DNA from: Tragulus kanchil
Lineage: Eukaryota > Chordata > Mammalia > Artiodactyla > Tragulidae
Reading direction: 5' to 3'
Assembly (NCBI GenBank): GCA_022376925.1
Contig: JAIOJX010000004.1
Span: forward strand, 121,607,123-121,671,122
Length of the DNA stretch: 64,000 nt
Below, piece after piece: positions 47,601 to 60,568 of the stretch; position 1 is the stretch's first letter, and each line of letters starts with the position of its first letter. The translations under genes were made by a program, and so were the position numbers. The notes under the pieces are model-generated. The model was not told the origin of the DNA. It saw nothing but the letters and a program-made list of their open reading frames with translations, and searched no databases.

Positions 47601-49332
47601 GTACATTGTTAGAAATATAGAAGGAGGTATTAACGTAATAATTACTCATAATTCTACTATCCAGAAGTGATTACTGTTCTGTTTTGGTCAATTTCTTTTC
47701 ATTTTTTTCTCTGTATCTATGATTATGTAATTCTACATTATATGGTATTCTTAATGGATATCATACTGTACATAGTATATTATATCCTGGTTATAACTTT
47801 GTTTTTTCATAGATACTTTTATATATCATTAAAAATATTCATAAATATTTGTTTAAGACTTTTACAAGATTCTTAGGTTTACCTATATCATAGCTATGGT
47901 TTACCCTCTTACATATAATATGTATTTTAAATAATATGTTTGAGAAATATATATGTCAATAGTTAAAATATTTAAAATAATACTGTTAGTTAAATATGCT
48001 CATTATTGTGATCTGTCAGATAAACAAGACTTGGATTTTCCACAGCTAGTAGACAAAAGGAGGACTGTCCAGATGATTCAAAACATTATGCTTTTTGCCA
48101 CTCAGCCTCACTCTCTTCAAGCGATTTCCTAGAAGCCAACTTTCTAGGTCAAAGAATATTCAAAATTTTAAAGTTACTGATATATATGCCCAAATGGCTT
48201 TTCAGTTTATTCCCAGAGATATTTAACCAGAATAAAATTAGAATACCCAACTATTTTTAAAGCCAAATATGAGTCAGACTGATATGACATATATACGTAG
48301 GCCAAGTCTAACTTGATAAAGAGACTACATTTCAGCAAGGGAAATGAAGTGACTTTGCCATATCATTCATATCACTTAGGGAATGATATCACTTAGAGAA
48401 AAACTGCCATTTGTTAAAAATTAAGGTCATGAAGAAGTGATCTGTAAAGTGATGGTAAAAAGAGACAGTATGGTGAAATTGCATTGAGTGTGAATTTAAC
48501 AGAAATCTCTATTGGTCTGACTAGAAAAATAGGAGAGAAGGTTGAAGAAATTAAAGAGAAGGTGAAACAAAAGACTTGACACAACTGGTTGGTAAGAAAC
48601 TGGCTATAGTGAAAGGTAGGAGGGGAGTAGGGAATGTGATGAAAATGTTCTGAAGAATAAAAACAGCTTTTATTTATTTAAACTGCTAAGAGCTGCATCC
48701 TCTCTGAGTTGCAAATGAGAATGTTAAGCAAAGCTCTCTATATACACACATGCCATGAATGAGTTCAGAGGAACATTACAGAAAAGAAGCTCTGTTTCAC
48801 AGTGTGAAATAGCTTACACAAGTAGTGTGAGCATAAAGAAGATTCATAGAAGGTGTGGTTGAACTTTTCATGGGCACATATGATTGAGAGTTCTGTGTAA
48901 ATAAGAATTGAGAGCCATAGCTGATGAAGAATACAGGTCATCACCACCCAGCCCCCTCCCCAGTAGGCCTGCCAGAACAGATACAGAGCTCCTAGTTAAA
49001 TTTGGGTGTTAGACAGAGATTGAGTGATTTTTTAAGCATAAATGTGTCTTAAATATTGCACAGGATACATAGACACACAAAAATGTCATTCATTGCTTAT
49101 CTGAAATTCAAATTTAATTGAGCATTCTGTATTTTTATTCACTAAACCTGCAACCTAGTCCTAATAACCTCCAGAGATAAAAAGAAGGACAACAGCTTCC
49201 ACCTTATATGGGACAGGAATGATAAAAAAAATGTGTGCTGAATTTTCTTTACAATTCAGAGGATAGGGCAAACGCAAATATGCATAGTTACTGTCAGAAT
49301 TATTATGAGGTACAGATCCCATGTTAAGTGCT
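45237..49332. other. Non-coding AT-rich stretch, nothing recognised
   Basis: Contains D17 and about 1.7 kb of single-copy DNA (47601-49332). No SINE, LINE or gene recognised. Very AT-rich around 46280-46400 and 47700-48000. The 69-codon frame at 47667-47876 is hydrophobic by composition and probably chance. Confidence 0.45.
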
Positions 49333-49645
49333 TGCTGTGATCTGAATATATCCCCTCAAAATTCATATGTTGAAATGCTAAACACCTATGGTGATGGCAT
49401 TATTGGGTGAGGCCTTTGGGAGGTGATTGGGTCATGAGGGTGCTACCTTCTAAAAGAATCATAAGTAATTCCCTAGCTTATGTTAGAACGTGAGAAGTCT
49501 GTGACCTGGACAGAGTGCCCACATCCAATCACACTAGGACTCTCATCTCAGACTTCCAGCCTCCAATACTGTGAGCAACAAATTTCTGTTTATATGCCAT
49601 CCAGGCTATAGCGTTTTGTTATCAGCCAGACCAGAGTAAGATAGT
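49333..49645 (+). mobile_element. MLT1A-like MaLR LTR (solo)
   Basis: It begins 'tgctgtgatctgaatatatc' and follows the MLT1A layout: 'aaaattcatatgttgaaatg', 'ggtgatggcattattgggtg', 'aggcctttgggaggtgattg', 'ggtcatgagggtgctacctt', then 'cttccagcctccaatactgt' and 'gcgttttgttatcagccaga' near the end. No internal region or second LTR is beside it. Ancient, non-coding. Confidence 0.8.
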
Positions 49646-50676
49646 GCCCTTTTTTTCTGAAAAGAATGCTGCAACACTAGCAGTGACTTACTAACCACTT
49701 CATCCGTAGTCCAGCTAGAAGGCAAGTAGAATTCTGGAAATCATCTGTTAACTATCTTCATATTTGTAAAATATTTCCACTTTGACAGGTTTTATATGTG
49801 TTTTATACCAAAATCCGACAGTCTTAAGAAAAAGGACACACTGCAGAATGGTTGTATGGAGGACTCCTATATTTACCTTCTATTCAATAAAAATATAATG
49901 TGGCCCTAACATAAATAAAATCATATTACTCAGACAATAAAAATAATTGTTCTATATAATAAAAATGGAAGGAAAGAAATTACTTTTCTGTGGAAAAAAT
50001 AAAAGCCTTGAGTCAGAGCCACTGGGTCCCACCCATCAGTACAATGGAATCCTGCTATAAAGACATCAGCTGAATTTAATTAGCAATCATCAATTGAGCA
50101 CTAAGTGCTACAGTTAGAATTTTGTTCTGCGCTGTCTATAAAAAGTAAACCATAGTCCTTGAAACAAAGTACAGTATATTTATGTAGTCATAAAAGCTTG
50201 AAAAGAAATTAAATGTACACACACATGCACACAAAGGAAGATTTGCCATGGGTAAATCATCATTTTCTGTGGGTAAATCATCACCCAAATTAAACCATTT
50301 TTTTGGGTTTTTAAAGGGTATGTGAGGATTTGCCAAATATGAAAAGGAAGGGTTGTTCACACCAGCCTAAGATGTGTAAAAACTTCTAGTTCCTCAGTGT
50401 CACTTCAGTGTAAGATGAGAGGTGGAGAGAGCTATGTAGAAGTCACTGTGTCATTAAGGGATACTCATGATAGTTACTTCCACCAGAGAACTTTCAGGAG
50501 GATTGCATCACTTGATCACAGAAGTAGCTCAAAATGATCACTTAGAGATAAAGGAGAGATTTGAGTGAGGCAGAACTGGGACACAGGGGCCTGGAGCAAA
50601 CACTATTACCATAGTAAATACACTACACCATAGGCCTAACTTCAGCCAGAAACAGAGGGGCCATCCCTCTGTTGAT
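49646..50676. other. Non-coding sequence, nothing recognised
   Basis: Mostly D18 copy 1. The 74-codon minus-strand frame at 50136-50360 has no known domain and recurs at 51239-51463 by duplication. Confidence 0.45.
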
Positions 50677-51948
50677 CAATTCATTCATCTATTTTTTCTA
50701 CTAATATTTATTGAGTACTTATTATGTGCTAGGTCCTCTTCTAGGCTTTAAGTACATAGAAGTAAACAGACAAAATTGTTCCTGTTCTATGAAGCTTATA
50801 CTATAAAGAAGAAAAAAATTTTTCAAAAATGTATCAACAAATTTAATATGTTAACTATCTTCATATTTGTAAAATATTTCCACTTTGACAGGTTTTATAT
50901 GTGTTTTATACCAAAATCCGACAGTCTTAAGAAAAAGGACACACTGCAGAATGGTTGTATGGAGGACTCCTATATTTACCTTCTATTCAATAAAAATATA
51001 ATGTGGCCCTAACATAAATAAAATCATATTACTCAGACAATAAAAATAATTGTTCTATATAATAAAAATGGAAGGAAAGAAATTACTTTTCTGTGGAAAA
51101 AATAAAAGCCTTGAGTCAGAGCCACTGGGTCCCACCCATCAGTACAATGGAATCCTGCTATAAAGACATCAGCTGAATTTAATTAGCAATCATCAATTGA
51201 GCACTAAGTGCTACAGTTAGAATTTTGTTCTGCGCTGTCTATAAAAAGTAAACCATAGTCCTTGAAACAAAGTACAGTATATTTATGTAGTCATAAAAGC
51301 TTGAAAAGAAATTAAATGTACACACACATGCACACAAAGGAAGATTTGCCATGGGTAAATCATCATTTTCTGTGGGTAAATCATCACCCAAATTAAACCA
51401 TTTTTTTGGGTTTTTAAAGGGTATGTGAGGATTTGCCAAATATGAAAAGGAAGGGTTGTTCACACCAGCCTAAGATGTGTAAAACTTCTAGTTCCTCAGT
51501 GTCACTTCAGTGTAAGATGAGAGGTGGAGAGAGCTATGTAGAAGTCACTGTGTCATTAAGGGATACTCATGATAGTTACTTCCACCAGAGAACTTTCAGG
51601 AGGATTGCATCACTTGATCACAGAAGTAGCTCAAAATGATCACTTAGAGATAAAGGAGAGATTTGAGTGAGGCAGAACTGGGACACAGGGGCCTGGAGCA
51701 AACACTATTACCATAGTAAATACACTACACCATAGGCCTAACTTCAGCCAGAAACAGAGGGGCCATCCCTCTGTTGATCAATTCATTCATCTATTTTTTC
51801 TACTAATATTTATTGAGTACTTATTATGTGCTAGGTCCTCTTCTAGGCTTTAAGTACATAGAAGTAAACAGACAAAATTGTTCCTGTTCTATGAAGCTTA
51901 TACTATAAAGAAGAAAAAAATTTTTCAAAAATGTATCAACAAATTTAA
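49746..51948. repeat. D18: tandem direct duplication, offset 1102-1103
   Basis: Copy 1 is about 49746-50846 and copy 2 about 50850-51948. The only difference noticed is one A in an A-run ('gtgtaaaaacttc' versus 'gtgtaaaacttc'). The frame at 50776-51012 spans the junction and is chimeric. Confidence 0.97.
50677..50800 (-). mobile_element. L2 LINE 3' end
   Basis: On + antisense L2: 'ctactaatatttattgagta', 'cttattatgtgctaggtcct', 'gaagtaaacagacaaaattg' and 'ctatgaagcttatactat'. Repeated at about 51780-51903 through D18. Confidence 0.7.
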
Positions 51949-51984
51949 AAATGACATTGATTTTAAATTGTATTTTAAACATGG

Positions 51985-52140
51985 ACATTCTGTGCTAGAT
52001 CTGCACGGTTCAATATGGTAGCCGCTAGCCGTAAGTAGCTATCTTAGATTAATTTAATTAATGCAAATTATATTATTCCATTTCTGAATATCACCAGCCC
52101 CATGCCAATACTCACTACATAAATATATTGGACAGTATAA
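51985..52140. mobile_element. MER5A-like hAT DNA-transposon remnant
   Basis: 'gatctgcacggttcaatatg', 'gtagccgctagccgtaagta', 'gctatcttagattaattta' and the closing 'tattggacagtataa' match the MER5A layout, a short non-autonomous hAT-Charlie element. Decayed. Confidence 0.75.
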
Positions 52141-52235
52141 ATAATCAAACATTCTGTTACTGCAAAAAATTCAGGATGGAGCCACCTTAAGGGAATCTCT
52201 TTGTATAAAAATATTTACCTATGAGAAGATGATAT

Positions 52236-52600
52236 ATATATATATATATATATATATTGGACTAGGGCCCTTTGCTCTTTTTTTAAAAAAACATTTATTT
52301 ATGTATTTATTTTGGCGGGGGTGGGGAGGGAGGGGGTGGGCGGGCCACTCCTATCCATCTTTCATTTGTCTAGTTTCATCCATCTTTGTTCTTTGGCCCC
52401 TGTGGGCCTCCCATCACGGTGGCATCTGTTGTCACAGAGCACTGGCTCTGGGTGCATGCGCTCCAGAGCTCCGGCTCGGTAATTGGACACATCAGTCCAG
52501 CCGCTCTGCGGCACGTGGGATCTTCCCAGGCCAGGGATTGAACCGGCGCCCCTTGCACTACAAGGCGGTGTGCTTACCCACTGGACCACCAGGGAAGCCC
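52236..52600 (-). mobile_element. Young tRNA-derived SINE, family not identified (copy 4 of 5)
   Basis: Body and reversed head at about 52310-52600 ('ccaccagggaagccc' at the end) match the other copies. The 12-base 'agaagatgatat' occurs at 52224-52235 and 52601-52612. If this is the target-site duplication, the inserted segment includes an extra 3' tail: an A/T-rich run (52278-52312), a short unique piece near 52257-52277, and a (TA)n tract (52236-52256). The 126-codon frame at 52229-52609 is read-through. Confidence 0.87.
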
Positions 52601-52612
52601 AGAAGATGATAT

Positions 52613-53894
52613 TTGTACTGCAACCTGAGTGATGGGATCAAATCAGCCATGTCAAAAACAGGAAATAAAGCTCAGGCAGAGGACACAAGTTCAAGAGTCC
52701 TAAAGAATGAAATCAGTATTTTCTAGAAATAGAGCCAGTAGGACTGGAGAATGGTATGTGGGGGACATTTAAAAAGTTGACTGTGATTCCCAAGGACCAT
52801 ACTAGGGAGTCTGACAATTATTCTAGCTTAGTAGGAATCCAATGAAGGAATTAATATACATGAATGACATGATGGGATTTATGGGGTTTTTCAAAAATCA
52901 GTTTATTTTGGGAACAGGAGATAGTTGCAGGGAAAATGAAAGCATTATGTTGATGGAAAACAAAAAATGTTAGTGCTTTGTATTGGACAGAGCTGTGGAG
53001 AGGTTGTAGAGTCCAGACACAATTTAGAGGAAGAACAAACAAATCTTTGTGTTTGACAGTAAATGGGGGTGGGAGGTGAAGAGATGAGAGAAAAAGTGGT
53101 ATTGCTTTGTACTGAGATGAAGAGATCTGTGGAGGCAAGGAACAGTTTGGGGAGGAAAAATCGGTTGTTTAATTTTGGAAATATTAAGGTCACTATTAAA
53201 ATTTAAGAGCAGCTGGCAAGTAGTTAAGAGGTTTATGAGCTTAGGAAAGAACTCAGTGGTGGGGAAGTGTGTTTGGGCACCATCATCGTCTGCATGGGGC
53301 TTAAAGTCATGAAACTGAGAGATGGTATAGAATACCTGGCTGGGTCTGAGTCCAAAGTCCACCCAGTTATCTCCACATTCAGTAGAACAAGGGGAGAAGA
53401 TTCAAGAATGTCTTAGAAAGAGTGCCAAAGAGACAGAAGAAAAATCTGCAAATGAATTCTTGGAAGACAAGTGTGAAAATTGCTTCTAGAAGTGTGGAAG
53501 AACAGTTATTTCGATTGCAAAGTGGGGGGAGGTGGATGAGCCTAAAAGAGACCACTGGAATTTAGCAGCATGGAATATGTTGGTGCCTCATGAAACTATG
53601 CCAAGTAGAAACTCAGTTTTATTAAGCTGAGGAAGAGAATGAAAAGCAAAAAAGTAAACATATATGTAGAAAAATTATCTTTTGCTGAGAAGAGGAGGCA
53701 GAAAATGGAGAGAAATTGGAGAAATGCTTGAGGTCGAAGGAATATTTGAAGATTAAAAATACCCAAACATACTATAGAGAATGATTCTGTACTGGGGCAT
53801 AAATTGGTAATGGTAATGGACATTTGCTTTGCGTTAACATGAATAGAAGTTCAATGATAATGCAAAATTTTAATGTATTAATATTCTTATAAAC
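52613..53894. other. Non-coding sequence, possibly a very old repeat
   Basis: 'ggaatccaatgaaggaatta', 'gaatgacatgatgggattta' and the purine-rich stretch that follows are reminiscent of an ancient mammalian interspersed repeat, but too decayed to name. The minus-strand frames at 52851-53362 and 53596-53823 lie in purine-biased DNA, which is poor in stops on the other strand. No domain recognised. Confidence 0.4.
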
Positions 53895-55087
53895 AGAATC
53901 CTTCCCTAGTGGCTCAGCAGTAAAGAATCCTCCTCCAGTGAAGGAGATGTGGGTTCAATCCCTGGATTGGGAAGATCTCCTGGAGAAAATGGTAACCCAC
54001 TCCAATGTCTTTGCCTGGAATCCAAAGGACAAAGGAGGCTGGGCAGATAGCAGAGACACAATTTAGAGGAAGAACAAACAAATCTTTGTGTTTGACAGTA
54101 AATGGGGGTGGGAGGTGAAGAGATGAGAGAAAAAGTGGTATTGCTTTGTACTGAGATGAAGAGATCTGTGGAGGCAAGGAACAGTTTGGGGAGGAAAAAT
54201 CGGTTGTTTAATTTTGGAAATATTAAGGTCACTATTAAAATTTAAGAGCAGCTGGCAAGTAGTTAAGAGGTTTATGAGCTTAGGAAAGAACTCAGTGGTG
54301 GGGAAGTGTGTTTGGGCACCATCATCGTCTGCATGGGGCTTAAAGTCATGAAACTGAGAGATGGTATAGAATACCTGGCTGGGTCTGAGTCCAAAGTCCA
54401 CCCAGTTATCTCCACATTCAGTAGAACAAGGGGAGAAGATTCAAGAATGTCTTAGAAAGAGTGCCAAAGAGACAGAAGAAAAATCTGCAAATGAATTCTT
54501 GGAAGACAAGTGTGAAAATTGCTTCTAGAAGTGTGGAAGAACAGTTATTTCGATTGCAAAGTGGGGGGAGGTGGATGAGCCTAAAAGAGACCACTGGAAT
54601 TTAGCAGCATGGAATATGTTGGTGCCTCATGAAACTATGCCAAGTAGAAACTCAGTTTTATTAAGCTGAGGAAGAGAATGAAAAGCAAAAAAGTAAACAT
54701 ATATGTAGAAAAATTATCTTTTGCTGAGAAGAGGAGGCAGAAAATGGAGAGAAATTGGAGAAATGCTTGAGGTCGAAGGAATATTTGAAGATTAAAAATA
54801 CCCAAACATACTATAGAGAATGATTCTGTACTGGGGCATAAATTGGTAATGGTAATGGACATTTGCTTTGCGTTAACATGAATAGAAGTTCAATGATAAT
54901 GCAAAATTTTAATGTATTAATATTCTTATAAACAGAATCCTTCCCTAGTGGCTCAGCAGTAAAGAATCCTCCTCCAGTGAAGGAGATGTGGGTTCAATCC
55001 CTGGATTGGGAAGATCTCCTGGAGAAGGAAATGGTAACCCACTCCAATGTCTTTGCCTGGGGAATCCAAAGGACAAAGGAGGCTGGT
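53015..55087. repeat. D19: tandem direct duplication, offset 1039-1045
   Basis: Copy 1 is about 53015-54041 and copy 2 about 54054-55087. Copy 1 ends inside a Bov-tA SINE. Its last 70 bases lack several bases ('ggagaaaatgg' versus 'ggagaaggaaatgg'; 'ctggaatcc' versus 'ctggggaatcc'). About 12 unmatched bases follow (54042-54053). Confidence 0.97.
53895..54041 (+). mobile_element. Bov-tA SINE cut by the D19 junction
   Basis: The first ~145 bases of the SINE seen complete at 54934-55146, stopping at the junction. The truncation is at the assembly level. Confidence 0.9.
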
Positions 55088-55146
55088 GGGCTACAGTTCA
55101 TGGGATTGCCAAAGATTTGGACACAAATTAGCAACTAAACAACAGC
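54934..55146 (+). mobile_element. Bov-tA SINE, full length
   Basis: Head 'ccttccctagtggctcagca', B-box region 'gtgggttcaatccc', 'gggaagatctcctggagaag', 'cactccaatgtctttgcctg', 'ggctacagttcatgggattg' and the end 'ggacacaaattagcaactaa'. Confidence 0.92.
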
Positions 55147-55539
55147 AAACAAAAAAGTCTAGCTGTCATCTGATGATCACAGGCAATATATTCTTAGTGC
55201 ATTTTAACTTTGCCTATTTCCCCCTCAAATTTGCTCATATTATCATTATTTTCAATAATCAACTAATATACTATAATTTATAACCTTTTAACATTTGCAG
55301 ACTATGTTTAAGGTTAACATATTTTTAGGCTTCCATCTGAAATCTTATAACTACCTGATGATGGAAAGCTAGTAGTTATGCTTTAAAACAAATTTTTATC
55401 ACTACAAAATACACACAGGTACTTGAAAAACAGTGTATATTCATTAGATATGAGACTTATTCAAGTTATAGACATGTATAATGTGATCATTGATCATAAT
55501 AACAGAAATTCTTTAGGCACACAGTTTGGATGGAGGTCA

Positions 55540-55730
55540 AGGCTCCCAGATGGCTCAATGCTAAAGAACCTGCCTTCCAACACAGGAGACATAGAAGATG
55601 CAGATTCTATCTCTGAGCTGGAAAGATCCCCTGAAGAAGGAAATGACAAACCAATCCAGTATTCTTGCCTGGAAGATCCCATGGACAGAGTCTGATGGGC
55701 TACTGTCCATGGGATTGTAACTAAAAAGCA
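55540..55730 (+). mobile_element. Bov-tA SINE, diverged
   Basis: Head 'aaggctcccagatggctcaa', then 'aagaacctgccttccaacac', 'aaagatcccctgaagaagga', 'cagtattcttgcctggaaga' and 'gctactgtccatgggattg'. The 3' end is shortened. Frames on both strands here are read-through. Confidence 0.88.
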
Positions 55731-56647
55731 AAAACTATATACAATATGAAAAGAAGCCAACAAATAATTGTATATACCGCTGTTGCCTGAATCAGGGAAG
55801 TTACAAGGAGTATATGAGTGCTTTTATCCAAATTCAAAAAGTTATTTTTCAAATGAAATCCTTTGAAAGTTCAAAAACTTCCTTTCCGTTACTGACCCCT
55901 GGAAACCACTGACCCAGCACATACCATAAAATCAGAACAATGCTGAGACTTACTGTTATTATTAGCAAATGTTTCAAAGAAAATCTTGGAGGGAAACTTG
56001 TAATCTCTCAATCCTAAGCATTGAAAATACAAAATATTTGTTTCTAGAAGCAGAAGTCAGTCAGGGAGTTGCTTTAAAAAAAAAAAACAAAAACAAAAAC
56101 TATAAAACCCTAATTTTGATAAAAAGAAAAAAATGAAAAATTTTACCCAAGGCATAACTCAGCTTGAATCTGTCATTTTTACTGTGTTTTAAATTTAAGA
56201 AACAAAAACCATTGATGTAAGGTTTTAAAATTTTTTTCCAATCAAAAATAAATTTTTTTCCCGTGGTTGCTAATGGACATGATGTCATATCTGCTCAGGA
56301 TGAAGTTTGTTAAGCTCAAACTGTATTTCCCCTCAAATTTGCTCATATTATCATTATTTTCAATAATCAACTAATATACTATAATTTATAACCTTTTAAC
56401 ATTTGCAGACTATGTTTAAGGTTAACATATTTTAGGCTTCCATCTGAAATCTTATAACTACCTGATGATGGAAAGCTAGTAGTTATGCTTTAAAACAAAT
56501 TTTTATCACTACAAAATACACACAGGTACTTGAAAAACAGTGTATATTCATTAGATATGAGACTTATTCAAGTTATAGACATGTATAATGTGATCATTGA
56601 TCATAATAACAGAAATTCTTTAGGCACACAGTTTGGATGGAGGTCAA

Positions 56648-56838
56648 GGCTCCCAGATGGCTCAATGCTAAAGAACCTGCCTTCCAACACAGGAGACATA
56701 GAAGATGCAGATTCTATCTCTGAGCTGGAAAGATCCCCTGAAGAAGGAAATGACAAACCAATCCAGTATTCTTGCCTGGAAGATCCCATGGACAGAGTCT
56801 GATGGGCTACTGTCCATGGGATTGTAACTAAAAAGCAA
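56648..56838 (+). mobile_element. Bov-tA SINE, duplicate through D20
   Basis: Same as 55540-55730 at an offset of about 1107. Confidence 0.88.
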
Positions 56839-57500
56839 AAACTATATACAATATGAAAAGAAGCCAACAAATAATTGTATATACCGCTGTTGCCTGAATC
56901 AGGGAAGTTACAAGGAGTATATGAGTGCTTTTATCCAAATTCAAAAAGTTATTTTTCAAATGAAATCCTTTGAAAGTTCAAAAACTTCCTTTCCGTTACT
57001 GACCCCTGGAAACCACTGACCCAGCACATACCATAAAATCAGAACAATGCTGAGACTTACTGTTATTATTAGCAAATGTTTCAAAGAAAATCTTGGAGGG
57101 AAACTTGTAATCTCTCAATCCTAAGCATTGAAAATACAAAATATTTGTTTCTAGAAGCAGAAGTCAGTCAGGGAGTTGCTTTAAAAAAAAAAAACAAAAA
57201 CAAAAACTATAAAACCCTAATTTTGATAAAAAGAAAAAAATGAAAAATTTTACCCAAGGCATAACTCAGCTTGAATCTGTCATTTTTACTGTGTTTTAAA
57301 TTTAAGAAACAAAAACCATTGATGTAAGGTTTTAAAATTTTTCCAATCATATATCCTGTGGTTGTATGGCAAATCTAGTATGAAGTACAATTGTTCCAAA
57401 TGTTATTCTGCTAATGGTTTGTCTTAAATTGGACATGATGTCATATCTGCCTGAATTTATCATCATGCAAGGATGAAGTTTGGTTAAGCCTCAAAACTGG

Positions 57501-58186
57501 ACGATGGCAATGGAATGCACTGACATACTTAGGCTGAGAAAGCCACTTGCCAGAGCCTCAGAGGTGATAACTCTCCTGTGTCAGTCACGCTCAGCTCTCT
57601 CATTGCTCTCTTGGAGTGTCCCTTTGCTCTCTGCCCTTATTTCTGGCCATCTAATTTAGTTTGCCCTCTTGGTCCCTCTGTCTGGGTTTGTATCTCTCCA
57701 CCTCTGATTCCTTGATCATGGCCTTGCCTTGATCTACCTCCACTCAACAGCATTTTTACTCTTAGAGAGTGAAAAAACAATGTCATTAAGTTTGGAGACA
57801 TCACGGAACTCTTCTAAGGAGAAACATTCCTTAAACTGAAATTCTTGAAACATTTCAAAGTATGTAATGTACTTTTTTAAAAAATGGTTAGATGAATGTT
57901 AACATGGGTGAGGCTATAAAGAATTTCATAATATTTTCATTTCCTTTACTGTAAAAGTCATTTGCTTCCCTCCTTCTGCCTGTGTTTTTCTAGAGTGCTT
58001 GACCTAAAGCTGGCAGTCAGTAAATATTCTGAATATTGGATTCTGTTTTTTCCATAATCTCTGTAATACAAAATCCTTGAGCTTCCACTGAAGTTTGTGT
58101 TTATGTAATTTACTTGTCATCATCTATATTACAGATGGACATCTATATCTAATATTTATAAAGTTTTCACAAATTCTTTTGCCCCT
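57501..58186. other. Single-copy non-coding sequence
   Basis: A pyrimidine-rich stretch at 57570-57760 is somewhat richer in GC than its surroundings, but carries no recognisable repeat or exon. Nothing else seen. Confidence 0.45.
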
Positions 58187-60449
58187 TGACAGAATGTGCC
58201 TAACACAGTGTTCAGTGATTACGAGTGATGAATTAAAAGGTCTAGATTCTAGACTGTGACTTCCACGTCTTTGTATCCTGTAGTAAATAATATATATGTG
58301 GTATATATTTGATTTGTCTGTGATCCTTATGAATATCAAAGTTAAGACTAAAGTAATATAACCTTATGGAGGAGATAATTAAAGAATAACTAACAAGAGG
58401 TGAAATTATAACTGAAATTATAAGTTCACTAACTTTTAAATAGGATTAAATTCACAAATATGAAAGATATAATGGGGTTACCTAGTTTTTAATGCTGCCT
58501 TCCCAGCTTTGCCTTTGTCATCAGCAAATATTTTTGCAAAGTCTGCTGGATCAGTTAGAATATAGAGATAAGAATATCCATTTTATGTTGAACACTTTCA
58601 GTGCATTAATTTATTCTCTTCTATAAACCCTATAAAGTAGGGTTGTTTAATATCACTCAGAATGATAAAAGGCAGATGGGTCTACTGGATTTTAAATTCT
58701 GTGCTCAATCCACTGTTCTAGGATTTCACCCTAATCACTACAAGTCATATCTACAAGTGTTTCTGTTCATACATTGGGGTCCTACAATAACAGGACAATC
58801 AACTCCAACTGTCAGACCCAACCATGGGACTTGAGCATCCACAGATTTCAGTATCCATAACAGTTCCTGTAAGTGATCTACCGTGATCCTGATGGCACTG
58901 AGCAATATTAATGCTTCTCTAGTTGATTTAGGCTTTCAAATAATGGCATGAAATCTCTTCCAAAACGACTCCATTTTAGTAGGGGTAGTCTGTAATGTGG
59001 GCATTATATAGCTTTCATTGTTTTGCCCAGTGTCTTGAGTTTTAAAATAATTCAGTTAGATGTAAACTCTAAAAAATATAGTGGCATTATTTTCTAATGA
59101 TGAGTGGGTGTGAGAAAAGCTCATACTATCTATAACTCATATACCTACCTAGATATGTGAAATAATGAGCTATGTTGTTGGTCATTCATGTATTCAGTAA
59201 CTTAATCCATAACTTCATGAAGCAAAACTGAGTGAGATTTTTTTTTGAATTCTTGCTTCTTTCTAAGAATTCCTTAAGAGCTAAATCCAACCAATTTTTA
59301 TCTGGCCCAAACCAATTTTTAAAAATCTGACAGAATGTGCCTAACACAGTGTTCAGTGATTACAGTGATGAATTAAAAGGTCTAGATTCTAGACTGTGAC
59401 TTCCACGTCTTTGTATCCTGTAGTAAATAATATATATGTGGTATATATTTGATTTGTCTGTGATCCTTATGAATATCAAAGTTAAGACTAAAGTAATATA
59501 ACCTTATGGAGGAGATAATTAAAGAATAACTAACAAGAGGTGAAATTATAACTGAAATTATAAGTTCACTAACTTTTAAATAGGATTAAATTCACAAATA
59601 TGAAAGATATAATGGGGTTACCTAGTTTTTAATGCTGCCTTCCCAGCTTTGCCTTTGTCATCAGCAAATATTTTTGCAAAGTCTGCTGGATCAGTTAGAA
59701 TATAGAGATAAGAATATCCATTTTATGTTGAACACTTTCAGTGCATTAATTTATTCTCTTCTATAAACCCTATAAAGTAGGGTTGTTTAATATCACTCAG
59801 AATGATAAAAGGCAGATGGGTCTACTGGATTTTAAATTCTGTGCTCAATCCACTGTTCTAGGATTTCACCCTAATCACTACAAGTCATATCTACAAGTGT
59901 TTCTGTTCATACATTGGGGTCCTACAATAACAGGACAATCAACTCCAACTGTCAGACCCAACCATGGGACTTGAGCATCCACAGATTTCAGTATCCATAA
60001 CAGTTCCTGTAAGTGATCTACCGTGATCCTGATGGCACTGAGCAATATTAATGCTTCTCTAGTTGATTTAGGCTTTCAAATAATGGCATGAAATCTCTTC
60101 CAAAACGACTCCATTTTAGTAGGGGTAGTCTGTAATGTGGGCATTATATAGCTTTCATTGTTTTGCCCAGTGTCTTGAGTTTTAAAATAATTCAGTTAGA
60201 TGTAAACTCTAAAAAATATAGTGGCATTATTTTCTAATGATGAGTGGGTGTGAGAAAAGCTCATACTATCTATAACTCATATACCTACCTAGATATGTGA
60301 AATAATGAGCTATGTTGTTGGTCATTCATGTATTCAGTAACTTAATCCATAACTTCATGAAGCAAAACTGAGTGAGATTTTTTTTTGAATTCTTGCTTCT
60401 TTCTAAGAATTCCTTAAGAGCTAAATCCAACCAATTTTTATCTGGCCCA
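58187..60449. repeat. D21: tandem direct duplication, offset 1140-1141
   Basis: Copy 1 is about 58187-59309 and copy 2 about 59328-60449. The only interior difference noticed is one G near the start ('attacgagtg' versus 'attacagtg'). The 18 bases between the copies (59310-59327) partly repeat 'accaattttt'. The same 63-codon frame appears at 58643-58834 and 59783-59974 for this reason. Confidence 0.97.
58580..58725 (-). mobile_element. MIR-like fragment
   Basis: On + 'tatgttgaacactttcagtg', 'cattaatttattctcttcta', 'taaaccctataaagtagggt' and later 'ctgtgctcaatccactgttc' fit antisense MIR. Repeated at about 59720-59865 through D21. The next ~100 bases ('acttgagcatccacagattt') look like another old DNA-transposon piece that I cannot name. 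Confidence 0.5.
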
Positions 60450-60568
60450 GTATTTATTACACATATTAAATTTTAAAACACATGTTCAGTGAATCTATAT
60501 AATATAAATAGGAAAAAATATTGATAAATTCCTTTATAAAATAGTATATAATAGTTGTCATATTGACA

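Larger units (their letters stand above)
55216..57500. repeat. D20: tandem direct duplication with a degraded tail
   Basis: Copy 1 is about 55216-56322 and copy 2 about 56325-57500, offset 1108. Match is near perfect until about 56228. The last ~95 bases of copy 1 then correspond to about 165 bases of copy 2 (57335-57500) with several deletions: 'ctaatgg', 'acatgatgtcatatctgc', 'ggatgaagtttg' and 'ttaagc' remain in order. This looks like a low-quality sequence end. Confidence 0.96.

Noticed and set aside
50776..51012. 78-codon frame near 50.8 kb
   Set aside because: It runs across the D18 junction, so it is a chimera of two fragment ends.
53024..54401. 112-codon minus-strand frames as coding exons
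   Set aside because: The DNA is purine-biased on +, which lowers stop frequency on the opposite strand. There is no domain and the frames are doubled by D19.
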